Source: Larus michahellis
Lineage: Eukaryota > Chordata > Aves > Charadriiformes > Laridae
DNA length: 64,000 nt
Assembly: GCF_964199755.1 (NCBI RefSeq)
Contig: NC_133898.1
Location: 31,437,985 to 31,501,984 of the forward strand
Reading direction: 5' to 3'
Position numbers and translations under genes: made by a program. Every line of letters starts with the position of its first letter. The first letter of the stretch is position 1. This document shows positions 12,792 to 23,785 of the stretch, in pieces. The notes below the pieces were generated by a model. That model saw nothing but the letters and a program-made list of their open reading frames with translations, had not been told where the DNA came from and searched no databases.

Positions 12792-14699
12792 GCAATGTGG
12801 TATGTTGCCTTAAGGAGTATCCATATGCAGTTCAGGCTTGTTGAAAGTCATCTTCACTGCTAAAATATATTTGCCAAGCAGTACAAAATGCCCAGGAGAA
12901 CTTCAGCTTGCCTGTGTTTCAATGGTTTGATGTTTTCACATTTCTCTGTGTTTTCATTTGTTTAAAAAAAAGTATTGTCTAAAGCAAAATATTCCTTCAG
13001 ATGATGTTATAAATTTTAGTCTTGCTTTGATTCTTCTTATTTCATTATTTCTGGCTCATTTAAACTCCAGGATCAAGTAAGACAATAATCAGTTTACTTT
13101 TGCAAGCAAGGGAAACAAAAAGAAATAGCTAGGAATGTTAGAAAAAATTCAAAGGAGTTGTCTCGGTCTCTGTAAGAACTACACACAGATTAACTGATGG
13201 GTTATAACGCCAGTATTTCAAAGTTAGCTTATATGACTTTTATTAGAAAAACCTTAGAAAACCATTAAAAATTTAAAAAAAAAAAAAATCACAAAAAGAT
13301 TAATGAAGTGGCTATTTGATTTAGCCTTTGTACAGGCTATTTACCTAAAGTGAAACCTCATATTCTGCTCTGCATACTCCAAATCCACTTCCTCAGTTTC
13401 TGAGCTTGTGCTGTCAACCATTTCCAAAGCTCTGTGGTAGCACCATTAATAATCCTTTTGATATTCTTTTCTCTAATAAACTCATCATGAACTCATTTGG
13501 TATTAGCATGGATGTCATAAGTATTTCTATGGTATTCCATCACTTAATAGAAACACCCAGTTGTGGATCTGACTAAAACTAAAGCAATAACATTGCTGTG
13601 GATGAAAACTTGAAGGAATCCCATCTCATGTTATGAATATGAGTGCTGCTGCATGCTCTGATGCGAAGTTTGACTGCATTGTGGCAAGTGGGACCATGAG
13701 GGAGATAAGAGACCGATTCCTGTCTACACCAAGCTTGGCGGGTGCTCCTGGTAGCATCCAGGGCCATAGTGGGGCTCCAGGCATTACACTCAGGGTGCAA
13801 ACCCTCCCCCATACAAAGGCAAGGTCAGTGTAGCTGGTTCTGTGATTTTTTTTTTTACCCCAGCGAAAAGTACTGGGCAGTGGCGACCTGGGTACTGACA
13901 CTGGACAGGCACTGCTGGCTTTTGGTTGCTCGGGTCAGTGGTGGCAGAGGCATCTGCCCTCCGGCATGGCAGCTGCTGGCCATGGAGCTGAGCTGTTGCT
14001 GTTGGGTCTTTCGTTTGTCTTAAAGCTTCATCTCTCAGAGCTGAGATGGTGTATGAGAATCGTGGCTCTGATGCCGCTAGTACTTGGGCTTTTGCCATGA
14101 GCAGGCCTGGAAGTAGAAAGAGGAGCAAGAAGGTCCTCCTCAGGTGGCTTTTCAACCAGGGTAAATTGTTGTTGCACTGTGGCAGTACAAGGATAATTCC
14201 ACAAAGGAAGGGTTTGCCTGCTTTAGTTTTTAAGCAGGCCACCTCATTAATTTCAACTGGAATTCTGCTTAAATTTCATAGTACAGGGCAGTGCCAGGCA
14301 TACAGCAGCCAGGCAAAGGAGGAGGATGAGCCACTCATGCTCTGCCCTTCCAGTCCCATACTCTGAATTTACCTGCTCACAGCAGCATTTCTCCAGCTGT
14401 GGGGACAGGCAAGGTGACGGGCAAAGTAGGGCACCGCATGCAGTATTGTAGCATATTCGCTGCCTTTGGCAGGAGGAAAAAAGGCAGGCTCGGAAAACTT
14501 AATGAAGTCAACAGGACCAGGATTTCCCTATTTTAACTTTGAATTTGGTTTCGTACATGGGTCTGCTAGCTGTGGTTACTGGTCCTTGCAGTGAAAATAA
14601 ATCACTGCCATAGATGAGAAAAGGGAGATGAAACTATGGTGTTACTTTAGTCCAGCATCATCCGTAAAGGCAAATTAAAAACAAAAGTAGAATGACTCA
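12792..14699. other. Gene-free; overlapping ORF patch without coding evidence
   Basis: No gene is supported. Position 13620-14370 is GC-richer and carries overlapping ORFs on both strands, including a 150-codon minus-strand ORF (13790-14242) and a 106-codon plus-strand ORF (14046-14366). The minus-strand ORF has a hydrophobic leucine-rich run at about residues 38-50 but no recognisable domain. Openness on both strands at once points to base composition rather than selection. A14 lies at 13275-13288. Confidence 0.45.
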
Positions 14700-15480
14700 T
14701 TTAACGCGGCAAAACAAAACCCCTGCTCTTTAACATTGCTGAACAGACACATCTCTCCCTAGTCACATCAAAAACAAAGCCTATATTGAAATTGCTGAGG
14801 GGCAATTTAAACTTTGCTAGTGATTCATACAGTGCCTTTACATTGAAAGTCAGGGGTTTTTTATACATTTTGGTTTTGCTTTTTGGAGGATTAGTAATTT
14901 ACGTTTAGACTGGGGAAGCAGAAGGCAGACTGGTTTATAAACTTCACATTACTGACCATTTTTTTCATACAGTGGGCTTTTATTTTGGCAGTAATTGCAA
15001 ACGATCTTTGCACTGCAAAGGTATAAAATGTCAAATTGTCGACATCTAGTCAAAGCAAAGGAATATGTCAGCTTTTTAATGAGTCCAAATATTGGTCTGC
15101 GTGATTATTTTATTTATGTGATTGAGGTCAATTACATCCTTTTAGAACACAAACAATAGTAATCATTTAAATTTTTCTGTTAGCCTTTTAACTGTGGTTA
15201 AATGTTTTTTCCTAAACAGCTTCTTCTAATATCTTTAATTTGCAATATTTTTACTGGTGCCAATTGTTCTGCTAAAGTTTTGCAATGGATATAAACCACA
15301 GTGGTTTGTTCATTACACTAGATGCCTACAGATTTCTTTTTCTCTGTAGCTGTGCTGTATGACTTTTATGTGAAATTGATTCTATACAACTGTAACTAAT
15401 AGGATTTTCCTGGAAACAATCAGAACATCTTGTACCAATGTTTACAATAAATATATAAGAAGAAATTGATAGCTATCTAA
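14700..15480. promoter_or_regulatory. Candidate conserved non-coding element
   Basis: AT-rich, unique-looking sequence without any notable ORF or transposon signature. It is rich in words such as GTCAATTACATCC, AATAGTAATCATTTAAA, TTTAATGAGTCC and AACTGTGGTTAAATG (a RUNX-like TGTGGTTA). It resembles deeply conserved vertebrate enhancers in texture. I cannot see conservation from one sequence, so this is inference only. Confidence 0.33.
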
Positions 15481-18400
15481 CAGTTTCCAGGAAGATGTGA
15501 ACTAATCCAAAGCCACCCTCCGAATGTTTTTCAAAGGGAAAGATTGGGTTTTATTTTATTTGTATTGAAACTTGTCATGTTATTTGAATTCCCTTGACAT
15601 TTTTTCATACTTTAGAGACTTTTTTTTTTTTTTTTTACATTGTCCATCCTTCGAACATGCTGGTCTTACGTTGGTGCCTGGAAAATGTTAATTGAACAAT
15701 TCTGAGTTTAACCCCTCCTTCAAGTACTTTGTAAAAATACAGCTGTTAATAACGTTTATTTGGCTTCAATTTAGATATGAAAAAAATCCATTTCAGGAGG
15801 TTACTGAAAAAAGGTTTTGACTTAATATGTGTTCCCCACATATTAAGAGCAATGGCATGTGCTGTAAAGAATAAAAACCACAACACACAGACATCAGTCC
15901 TCATGGGCTAATGGAAATCTAGACCTGATTAAAAACCCATTTCAGGACTTTTTTATTGCAGGGGTGGGTTTGATAGCTGTCAGTGTACAGGAAAATAGCA
16001 CATCTGGAATCTTACTGTGTACTTGTGCTGGCTGGTATAACTCAACCTGTGTGTCAGATATTTTTTTTTTAATAGCCAAGATTTATTTGGTTTCTATTAA
16101 TTTTTTAAAAGTCTTTGGTAAGTATGCTTATTAAGTACTAAATTTTTACCCTCCACAAATTAAAAACTATATTTTAGTAGTGAGCAGTTTCCTTTTGAGA
16201 AAAGTAAGAAAGCCAGAAATATGCATTAGTAATGTGGAGAGTTAAGTTATTTGATTACAAACGTACCCCAGTGGGTTCTCAGGGATGACTATTTTGCAGT
16301 TTGTTTAATGAAAGTTGCATTTTTCTTGTGACTTTTCTATCTAGTTCTGGGAAGTCTAAAATGAGATATAAAACAAGTAGCAGACTGTGACTCACTATAA
16401 TATCAAGAGTTTATTTTCCCATTAGGACAGTGTATATGCCTAGGAAATTGTAAATATAGTTTTAAAAACACTCAGATTTGCTTGTAAAATATGAAGCTTC
16501 CATAATGAGGAGGCTTTTTTCCTAAGAAGTGTCTTGGAGAAAAATGAAGTCAGCTACAGATCGAGAACTCCAGTGTTGTTTTGGTTTCAGATCTAAACAA
16601 AAATTTAATGAAATATGTATATTTGTAATCATCCTTAAGTTAAAAGCAAGAACAGAGCAATAAAAGTTCTTAGACAGTCCCCCACATCCTTAGATTTATT
16701 GTCTAGTTAAATTTTTAATAGTGTAGTTTCAGAACTTTTCTATTTTAATTCCTCTAGAGATTTGTACAGCTGAAATATTTAATATATTTAATATATTTTC
16801 ATAGATTCAAATCGTGGTCTAAAATCAACAATGACCTGGATGTTGCCTGTCTTGGAAAGTCCTAAAAATCTCCAAAGATTGAACTATGCATATGAATTAT
16901 TAATCTTTTGGCTGATTTACTCAATACTGTCATTTTAGTCCTCTCCTACTTGGCAAAACTACAATATTTTAAAGCTCTTTCAGGTTAGAGTTACCAGGTG
17001 AAACTGTAAGTCTTCAATGGGAAAAGAGCCAAAAGGGGATAAATTCTAATCGCATTCTATTATCTTCAAGATGGCAACGTTTTTGAAGCAAATTATATAT
17101 TATTTATTCGATTTATATACAGTATAGATGGATACATATTTAAATGTCATTCCAGTGTTAAAATGACTAGTTATAAAAGCCATAACAAAGGACCTCTAGA
17201 ACGTCACTACAAAGCGACCAGAAAAGTTCAGCCAACTCATTTGGCTGAGGTGGAGAGAAAAAGTACACCTTTCTGGGCTAGAGTCACCCACTGGAACAAT
17301 CATTCAGCAAGCAGTCATAATCTTGACATAGCAGTGTGTCTGTCAACTTTATTTGGACCAAAATCAAATTAAATACCTGCACATGAGCTATTTGGGAATT
17401 TTGTGGGATACCATATTATTTGCCCCCAAATATACCAGTCTTTTCAATTTCTTACAGGCTTTAGAGCAGAGTGCAGTAGTGACTTCTCAGATAATTATTT
17501 ATGTTTTACAAAATGTACCATGTGCATTTCCTTAGGAAGTAGTATGCCTGAGAAGTAAACTGTACTTGTCAAAATAAACGAGCAAAGCATATGTCATGAA
17601 ACAAAAGCCTGGCCTTTGGGTTTCTTACTAAACAGGTATTTTCAGAAACAGGTTTTAGAATGCTGTGATTCATGGGTGGTCAGTGGGAGATATTCTGGGC
17701 ATTATTTTTTTTTAAGAGGAATTGAACAATCCTGGCTCTCGCTGGACCCTAACCTGGGCTCTTGCCCTGGGTTCCTACCTTCTTTTGTTGATTAGTCTTA
17801 AGAGGTGTAAAGCTAGAAGCAGAAAATGTTGATAAGCAAAGTCTGCTTTTTCAGACAAGATCCGCCACATGTCCACGTTTTAGCCCTCTAATCAAACTGA
17901 ACAAGGTATGAAGTTACTGACAGGATTATGGACCTGCAAGGACAGGAGTCTGCAGTTAGAAATTATTGGGAGGTACCATTTTTTTTTTTCATCTTGTGTA
18001 GCATGGGACTTCTCTACTGGTTTCTGACAAATAACAATTTGTAGTAAAATTTTGCATTGTTTTGTTGCAGCGGGTCCACCCGGAGTCAGTGTTTCCATTT
18101 TTATTCTCAAAATAAGCTTTAACAGTAGGACGTGTGGTTGACAGGACTTTCTTGAGGCATGGATCCATGTTAATGGGCCAACGATTGTGTTTTTGAGAGG
18201 TGCTGCCTGTCAAAGCACTGCTGGTCTAATGCTGCGTCTGTTGGACTGTTGTGCTTCTCTGGGCAAGGGCAGCCACTTCCAAACGAGCCGGTTTTGCTCC
18301 ACAGACCACAGTGAGTAGCTGTCATCAACACAGCCCTGCTAGGCTTCTGTGGTGCAGGTCTGACAATACCTGGGCCCGATGAGTAGATGCTGGTGTGGAA

Positions 18401-19741
18401 TGGGTGATCTGACCTTGGTAATCCAGTGGGAAATATGGAGTCACCCTGCTTTTGTGCAGCACCACGCTCCCAAATGTCGTGCACAGAGCCTCTGCTCTCA
18501 GCAGGAGGCTTTGGTAGAAACCTTATGCTGGGTGTGACCTGCACCACTGGTGTATGTCACTCAGTGGGCTGCTGGTCACTAATAGATCAGAACTGTGTTG
18601 TCCATGTTTGTGGTAGTTGTTATAATTCTGCGGTGAATGAGGTCAAGTCATTCCTTTTGGATGCTTGCAGAGCATCCCCATAGGACTGCAGCTCTTGTGT
18701 AGATTCCTGCATTTCAAGAGAGAGGACAGATCCTAATGATGACCTCTTAGACATTTCTGCCAGCCATTCTCACATCAGGCTTATAGACCTGAATTCAACC
18801 AAAGCTTATTTTTTTAGAAAGACATTTGGTTTTGCTATTAAGTCTTCAAGTGACAGGGAATATATTATGTCCTCAAGTAGACTATTTTAGTGCTAATTTA
18901 CCTCCCTAGTAAAAATGCACATTATTTTTAGTCTGATTTTTGTCTGCTCTAACCATTGGACTTTCATATCCCTGTCTACAATTTTAAAGTAGACTTGATG
19001 ATTTATAAGATGAGAAATATTTTTGGCATGGATGAGAGTATAAACTGTGATCAAGTCAAGCATTCAAATTACCTTGGATAAGTTCGAATCTCTACAGTCA
19101 TTCAGGAAAAGACAGGTTTTCCAGCCACAGACCCATCCCTCTAACCGTTTTCTGAACTGTTCCTAGTTTCTGAATATCCCTTTTAAGTAAAAGTCTGCAA
19201 GAGAGCTTAAGTTCAGAGGTGCAGCAAACCTTGTCCTGTGGTCTTTTAGTACTCATTATAATTTAGCCTGTGATCCTAAGATGCCCCAGAGTACAAAATT
19301 TCCCTTTCAAAAAACTGCGAGCTTTATAAACCTTACAGAGCTCTCTTTCAGGACGGTAATTCTCATCATTACAGCTGTCACACCATATTTACTGCTGTCA
19401 CTGTTTTCTGTTAAAATGATGAAGCAAAGCAATGTCTGCAATTGTTAACGTCACCCTGGGTACAAAACATCTCATGTTTCATTGCAGACCCTCAAATAGA
19501 GAGAAGTAAACTGGGGAGGAAAGCTTTGGCAACCCTGAAAACCAAGAACAGAAATTTGCTGCCTAGTGACAGTAAAATGAGAGAGGACATAAGGATGACA
19601 AAAGGAAGTCTATGTGTGGGACACTTCAGGACACAGCTATGGAAAGCTCTTGTGTGGGGTGGGATTTTCCTGTGTCCCCACGTGGAAAGTCTAGGTGCAA
19701 AGGTCAGAACTGCAGGGCCTGCTTGGCAAAATACAATTGAA
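15481..19741. other. Gene-free AT-rich sequence
   Basis: No gene recognised. The stretch contains T17 (15620-15636), an 11-bp-arm hairpin (15821-15847) and an ATATTTAATATATTTAATATATT tract near 16774-16799. A GC-richer patch at 18050-18690 has overlapping ORFs of 85 and 125 codons on opposite strands, again without domains. A 120-codon plus-strand ORF (19442-19804) runs into the CR1 on its antisense side and is not a gene. Confidence 0.5.
15821..15847. repeat. Perfect 11-bp-arm hairpin
   Basis: CTTAATATGTG (15821-15831) and CACATATTAAG (15837-15847) pair perfectly around the five-base loop TTCCC. No T run follows that would suggest an RNA gene terminator, and no family is recognised. Confidence 0.85.
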
Positions 19742-20383
19742 AGAATCATAGAATTGCCTAGGTTGGGAGACCTTTCAGATCATCTAGTCCAACCATCAAC
19801 CTAACTCTGACAAAAACCATCACTAAACTATATGTCTAAGCACCACAACTACCTGTCTTTTAAATACCTCCAGTGATGGTGCCACTTCCCTGGGCGGCCT
19901 GTTCCAATGCTTAATAACCCTTTCAGTGTAAAATTTTTTCCCAATATCCAGTCTAAACCTCCCCTGGTGCAACTTGAGGCTGTTTCCTCTTGTCCTATTG
20001 CCTGTTACTTGGGAGAAGAGATCGACCCCCACCTCGCTACAGCCTCCTTTAAGGTAGTTGTAGAGAGTGATAAGGTCTCCCCTCAGCCTCCTTTTCTCCA
20101 GACTAAATAATCCCAGCTCCCTCAGTCACTCATAAGACTTGTTTTCCAGATCCCTCACCACCTTCGTTGCCCTTCTCTGGACCTGCTCCAGCACCTCAAT
20201 GTCTTTTTTGTGGTGAGGGCACCAAAACTGGACACGGTATTTGAGGTGGGGCCTCACCAGTGCTGAGTACAGGGGGACGATCGCTTCCCTAGTGCTACTC
20301 ACCACACTGTTCCTGATACAGGCCAGGATGCTGTTGGCCGCCTTGGCTACCTGGGCACATGGCTGGCTCATATTCAGCCGGCA
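19742..20383 (-). mobile_element. CR1 LINE fragment, 3' end with reverse transcriptase C-terminus
   Basis: This non-LTR retrotransposon fragment lies on the minus strand, its 3' end at the low coordinate. The element ends in the CR1-type octamers (complement of 'agaatcatagaattg'), preceded by the usual 'ggttggactagatgatct' stretch. On the minus strand, a frame at about 20384-20126 reads as the end of CR1 ORF2, with CR1-like words such as [15 protein letters not shown] and [15 protein letters not shown] second open stretch (20032-19823) continues with [21 protein letters not shown] and SLEVFKRQ. Between them the frame has a stop just after SYE, so the copy is dead. Most of the element's 5' part is missing, as is usual for CR1. 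Of the four copies here it is the longest. Confidence 0.95.
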
Positions 20384-20904
20384 GTTCAACCCCTTCTTGG
20401 ATGAACCAGGGTTTCTGCTCCCAAAAATGGTATAGGAAGTCCCACAACAGCCGTGTCTGTCATCCTAGTAGCTCTGACAGAACCTAGTAGACATAAGGCA
20501 TTGGCTTGTTGGTGTCAGCTCTGATTATGTTTGAAAGATTATTTTTTTTTTTTAGCATTCATAGTAGCTCCTACTATTGTACATTTTTTTAAAATGTATA
20601 TTCTGTAGAAACTTCACATTTGTTCTTCATGGGGAAAGAGTTTGTTGCTACTAAGGTGAATCTTCTATTATATACCAAAAAAAATAAGAGATGCCCCATC
20701 TAAACTAAACCCAGTTTAGCTGTTATGCTGGTGGGAATGGCCTGTGCTTGTAAGCAAATGCAGAGACTTCTTGCCAGAAGGGGGTAATTATACAAATGCC
20801 TCTAATAAGCTGTAGAATTTGTTTCATTGAGTAGAGATTTGAAAGCTGAAACAAATGATAGACTTCCAGAAAATATCGGTTTGTGACATTCAAAGCTGGA
20901 AAAT
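20384..20904. other. Gene-free flank of the CR1
   Basis: No gene is seen. Short T run near 20541-20551. An A8 run lies near 20680. Nothing else stands out. Confidence 0.6.
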
Positions 20905-20992
20905 ATTATCTCTAGTTTATAAACTGGGAAACGAAGTGCGGAGATGATTATGTGATTTGCCAAAGATTTCAGAGACAGTGTGGAAGAGAACT
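20905..20992 (+). repeat. MIR-type SINE relic
   Basis: The stretch can be aligned by eye with the central and 3' part of MIR: TTTATAAACTGGGAAACGAAG in the place of TTTACAGATGAGGAAACTGAG, then TTATGTGATTTGCCAAAG in the place of TTAAGTGACTTGCCCAAG. The order and spacing agree, and the divergence fits an ancient insertion predating birds. A profile search would settle it. Confidence 0.5.
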
Positions 20993-22059
20993 TAAGTGTG
21001 ACAACGCTTCCAAGGAGAAAGGATACCTCTAATGTATGTAGAGTTAGCTTAGCTCCTTATTGCCTAGCAGAGAGTCCTACACTTCTCCCCTTTGTGGCTG
21101 TGAAAAAACACCTAATCAAGATGGTAGCGTTTTTTGTGTATTCACTTTTCATAGGTGCAAATGAAAGCACCATATGGAAAACAAAATTTAGCTGATGGTG
21201 GATATTTTAATAGCTATATCAATATGAAGCATTCTTTTTCTTTACTCTGTTCATATTCAACAAGGACACAGATCTACTACTACTTCCCTCAACAGAAAGG
21301 GTCACTGAAATAGTTCAAATGATGGTGCTTTTCTAAGCAACCTAAGAGAATTAACTCCACTAAAATGCTTCCTGACTTGTGTTACCACAAAAATTGTAAA
21401 AACAGTTTTACAAGCTGTTGTGCTTTAGTGCAAAGCAAACACATTAAAAACATTTAATGAGCATTGCTTCTTGCATCTTCCTGTTAATTTATATAATTTA
21501 GTCCTATAAAAGAATCAAGAGCTGTTTGTTTGGAGCAGCTGAAGCTGTTTATTAATAGTTGTTGGTCATGCTGTAGTTGTAATGTGAGCCTAGATAGGAA
21601 CTCACAGTTGTAACAGTTCTATGATACCAAGAGAAGTTAACTTTGCATTTGCTTAAATGTGTAGGACGCAGGTATGACGCAGTAGAATGCAGCTAGATTT
21701 TTTTCCTACCAGGAATTTGATATTCCGGTGCAGTGCATCCTCAGATCCTGAGCCTAAGGGACCTCACACCTCCACCATGCCTTTCAAAGTTGGTGTGGAA
21801 GCCCCCGCGTGGGCTACGGAGGGGTGCCTGTGGTCCTGCAAAAGAGGCAGCACCACATGTTGGGAAGCACCGTGTCACACCAGAAGGTTCAAAGGCCCAC
21901 TTAAGAAAACGACCCACAACTGTAAGGGCATGGCACAGACGACCTCGGAGATCATCTCCTTTTTCGTTTCCAGGGCTGGCTGGCTCAGGGCAGCGCTGGT
22001 TCCAATTAAAGCTCAAGCACAGCTGCAAAATTCCAATGGCACCCACATCTTAGGCTCAG
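20993..22059. other. Gene-free; contains the window's longest ORF, not convincing as coding
   Basis: A 189-codon plus-strand ORF (21687-22256) starts here. It overlaps another plus-strand ORF of 106 codons (21733-22053) and a minus-strand ORF of 101 codons (21741-22046). Three simultaneously open frames in a locally GC-rich patch suggest few stops by composition. The product shows no signal peptide, membrane segment, domain or repeat that I recognise, and its C-terminal third lies in the AT-rich block that follows. I leave it uncalled. Confidence 0.5.
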
Positions 22060-22520
22060 CTTTACTGCCTGCCTTCCTGTATCACCGGGCTGATACGCAG
22101 TATATGCAACTGATTTGGCAGATATCTAGATTCAAGAATAACTTGGCATCATCTGTACATATTGTTGGCAATTTTTCAAACCTTTCCATTCGTGTGGATC
22201 TCAAAGCCGGTCTCGCTTCATTTGTAAATGCAGTTACTTGCCTAAGTCATGCGTGATGCCCTGTAATATAGTTATTTCTCCAGTAAGCTCAGACCTGTTG
22301 GACAACTTTGTGCTGGAACTAATTATGCTTCCTGACATCCACTGAGGAGTGACTCATAATTTGCATATGCTTGCCTTGTATCATAATTCCTGAACTGCCA
22401 ATTGAACTCATTCTGTATAATCACATTGTATAGTAATGTGTTTTTTCATAAATCATGTAAATTGTACGTTTTATCATCTAGAGTTTCTTTGTGTCAGAAT
22501 CTTTGACTGTGTTGGTTTTT
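22060..22520. promoter_or_regulatory. Candidate conserved non-coding element
   Basis: Low-repeat, AT-rich sequence with an octamer-like TAATTTGCATATGC, several TCATAAATCATG / TAATTATGC words and no transposon signature. Octamer motifs (ATTTGCAT) bind POU proteins and are common in developmental enhancers. The call is inferred from texture; conservation has not been tested. Confidence 0.33.
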
Positions 22521-23599
22521 TATATCTCAGATATAAACGAAAGCTAAAGGCTCAATAAGTAAGGTTTTATGACTAATGCTGAAAGTTTTCTACTATGTCG
22601 GTTTAAAAATACACTAAAAGGAACAATGTATTTTATGTTTTGAAATTTTGCTCTAGTGGAGGAGAAAAATTATGAAACAGGAGAGAAAGAAAATGGTTGG
22701 TGGTGAGAGAAATGTGAAGATGAGAGATGTGAAAGAGACTGAGGCAGCACTTTCTTTTCTCTCAGCCCCCTGCACAAGGCTCACACCCAGTTCTACACAC
22801 TACAGGGAGTTACTTTTGGTATGTTAGTGGGGGAAAAAAAACCAACAAAGTGGTGCATAAATTTTAGGCTGGCTTTTAGGCTGGTGTGGTGCCAGTTTCA
22901 CCACTGTTTTTCTCCCTTCTTTACTGTGCTCGGCATCACTGATGTCAGCTAGAATTTATTTTGATAATTCTGCTTTCTTCTGTTATGAATGACCAGGCTG
23001 GGCTCAGTTCCGACTGGAATATTAGGTAGCAGCTGGATATGTGAAACTAAGTTTAATCGTGGCACAATGCTTTCTGGTAGCTTAGATGTACTAGGAAAAG
23101 AATGTTGTCCCTCGAGTGAGGTTAAATAGGTCTGCAGGTGATACTGCTGGAGCAGTAACACACCCTCTAATTCACTGAGTGTAGCTTGTGATAGGAATGT
23201 GATGTGCCAGCTGGATAGGATCCTGCTAGGAATGACTATAAACCTTTTTATTAAACATGATTCTGCTTGTCTGTACTTCCCTCTCCCCTCCACTAGTTCT
23301 CTGAATTGCAATTTCTATCCTCTTTTTTATATGGCAGGAAAAATAGCCCAGATGAAAGCTTTCATTCTTTGCCTTATGAATCTCTTTCCTCAGACCCCCT
23401 AAAGGGAAATTGTTCCTGGAAAGTTTGGACAGTTCCTTTATTTTCCTTAATACTTGCAAACACTAAACCACTGCCTCGGAAGAGATATTTGTATTTGCCA
23501 TTTGCTGCTCGGTGATTTTTTTCTTTTATGAGTTTTCCCTGTCTCTTTCCCGTCTTCCAGGGCACAGCTTGTGGAAATATGTCACATTTCTGTGGTGCA
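22521..23599. other. Gene-free sequence
   Basis: No gene recognised. A short tandem of TTTTAGGCTGG occurs twice near 22864-22885. The 120-codon minus-strand ORF at 22949-23311 and its neighbours on both strands show no domain. Confidence 0.5.
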
Positions 23600-23785
23600 G
23601 CAGAGTGGGAGGCAGCAAATCTGGATCTTATTACCAGTTTGGCCATAGTCTTCCTGTGTGAACACTGGTAAGTTATTTATTTCTGCACTGATAATACAGC
23701 GATGTTAATCACTTACTTCATGGGGCAAGGGTGGCTGATTTGTAACACGCTTGAAGAGTTTAAGCAGTTCAGATGGGACTCCCAA
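23600..23785 (-). repeat. MIR-type SINE relic, reverse orientation
   Basis: Reading the plus strand, the order of words follows the complement of MIR: CTTCCTGTGTGAACACTGG for GCTGTGTGACCTTGGG, GTAAGTTATTTATTTCTGC for CAAGTCACTTAACCTCTCTG, then CTGATAATACAGCGATGTTAATCACTTACTTCATGGGG for the CTGTAAAATGGGGATAATAATAGTACCTACCTCATAGGG block (joined here only as landmarks). The agreement in order and spacing makes this the best SINE candidate in the window. It is old and diverged. Confidence 0.5.

Noticed and set aside
13790..14242. 150-codon minus-strand ORF with a hydrophobic leucine run, considered as a small secreted protein
   Set aside because: Hydrophobic run is internal rather than N-terminal, and several frames are open on both strands in the same GC-rich patch.
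19442..19804. 120-codon plus-strand ORF running into the CR1
   Set aside because: Its end is the antisense of the CR1 3' region.
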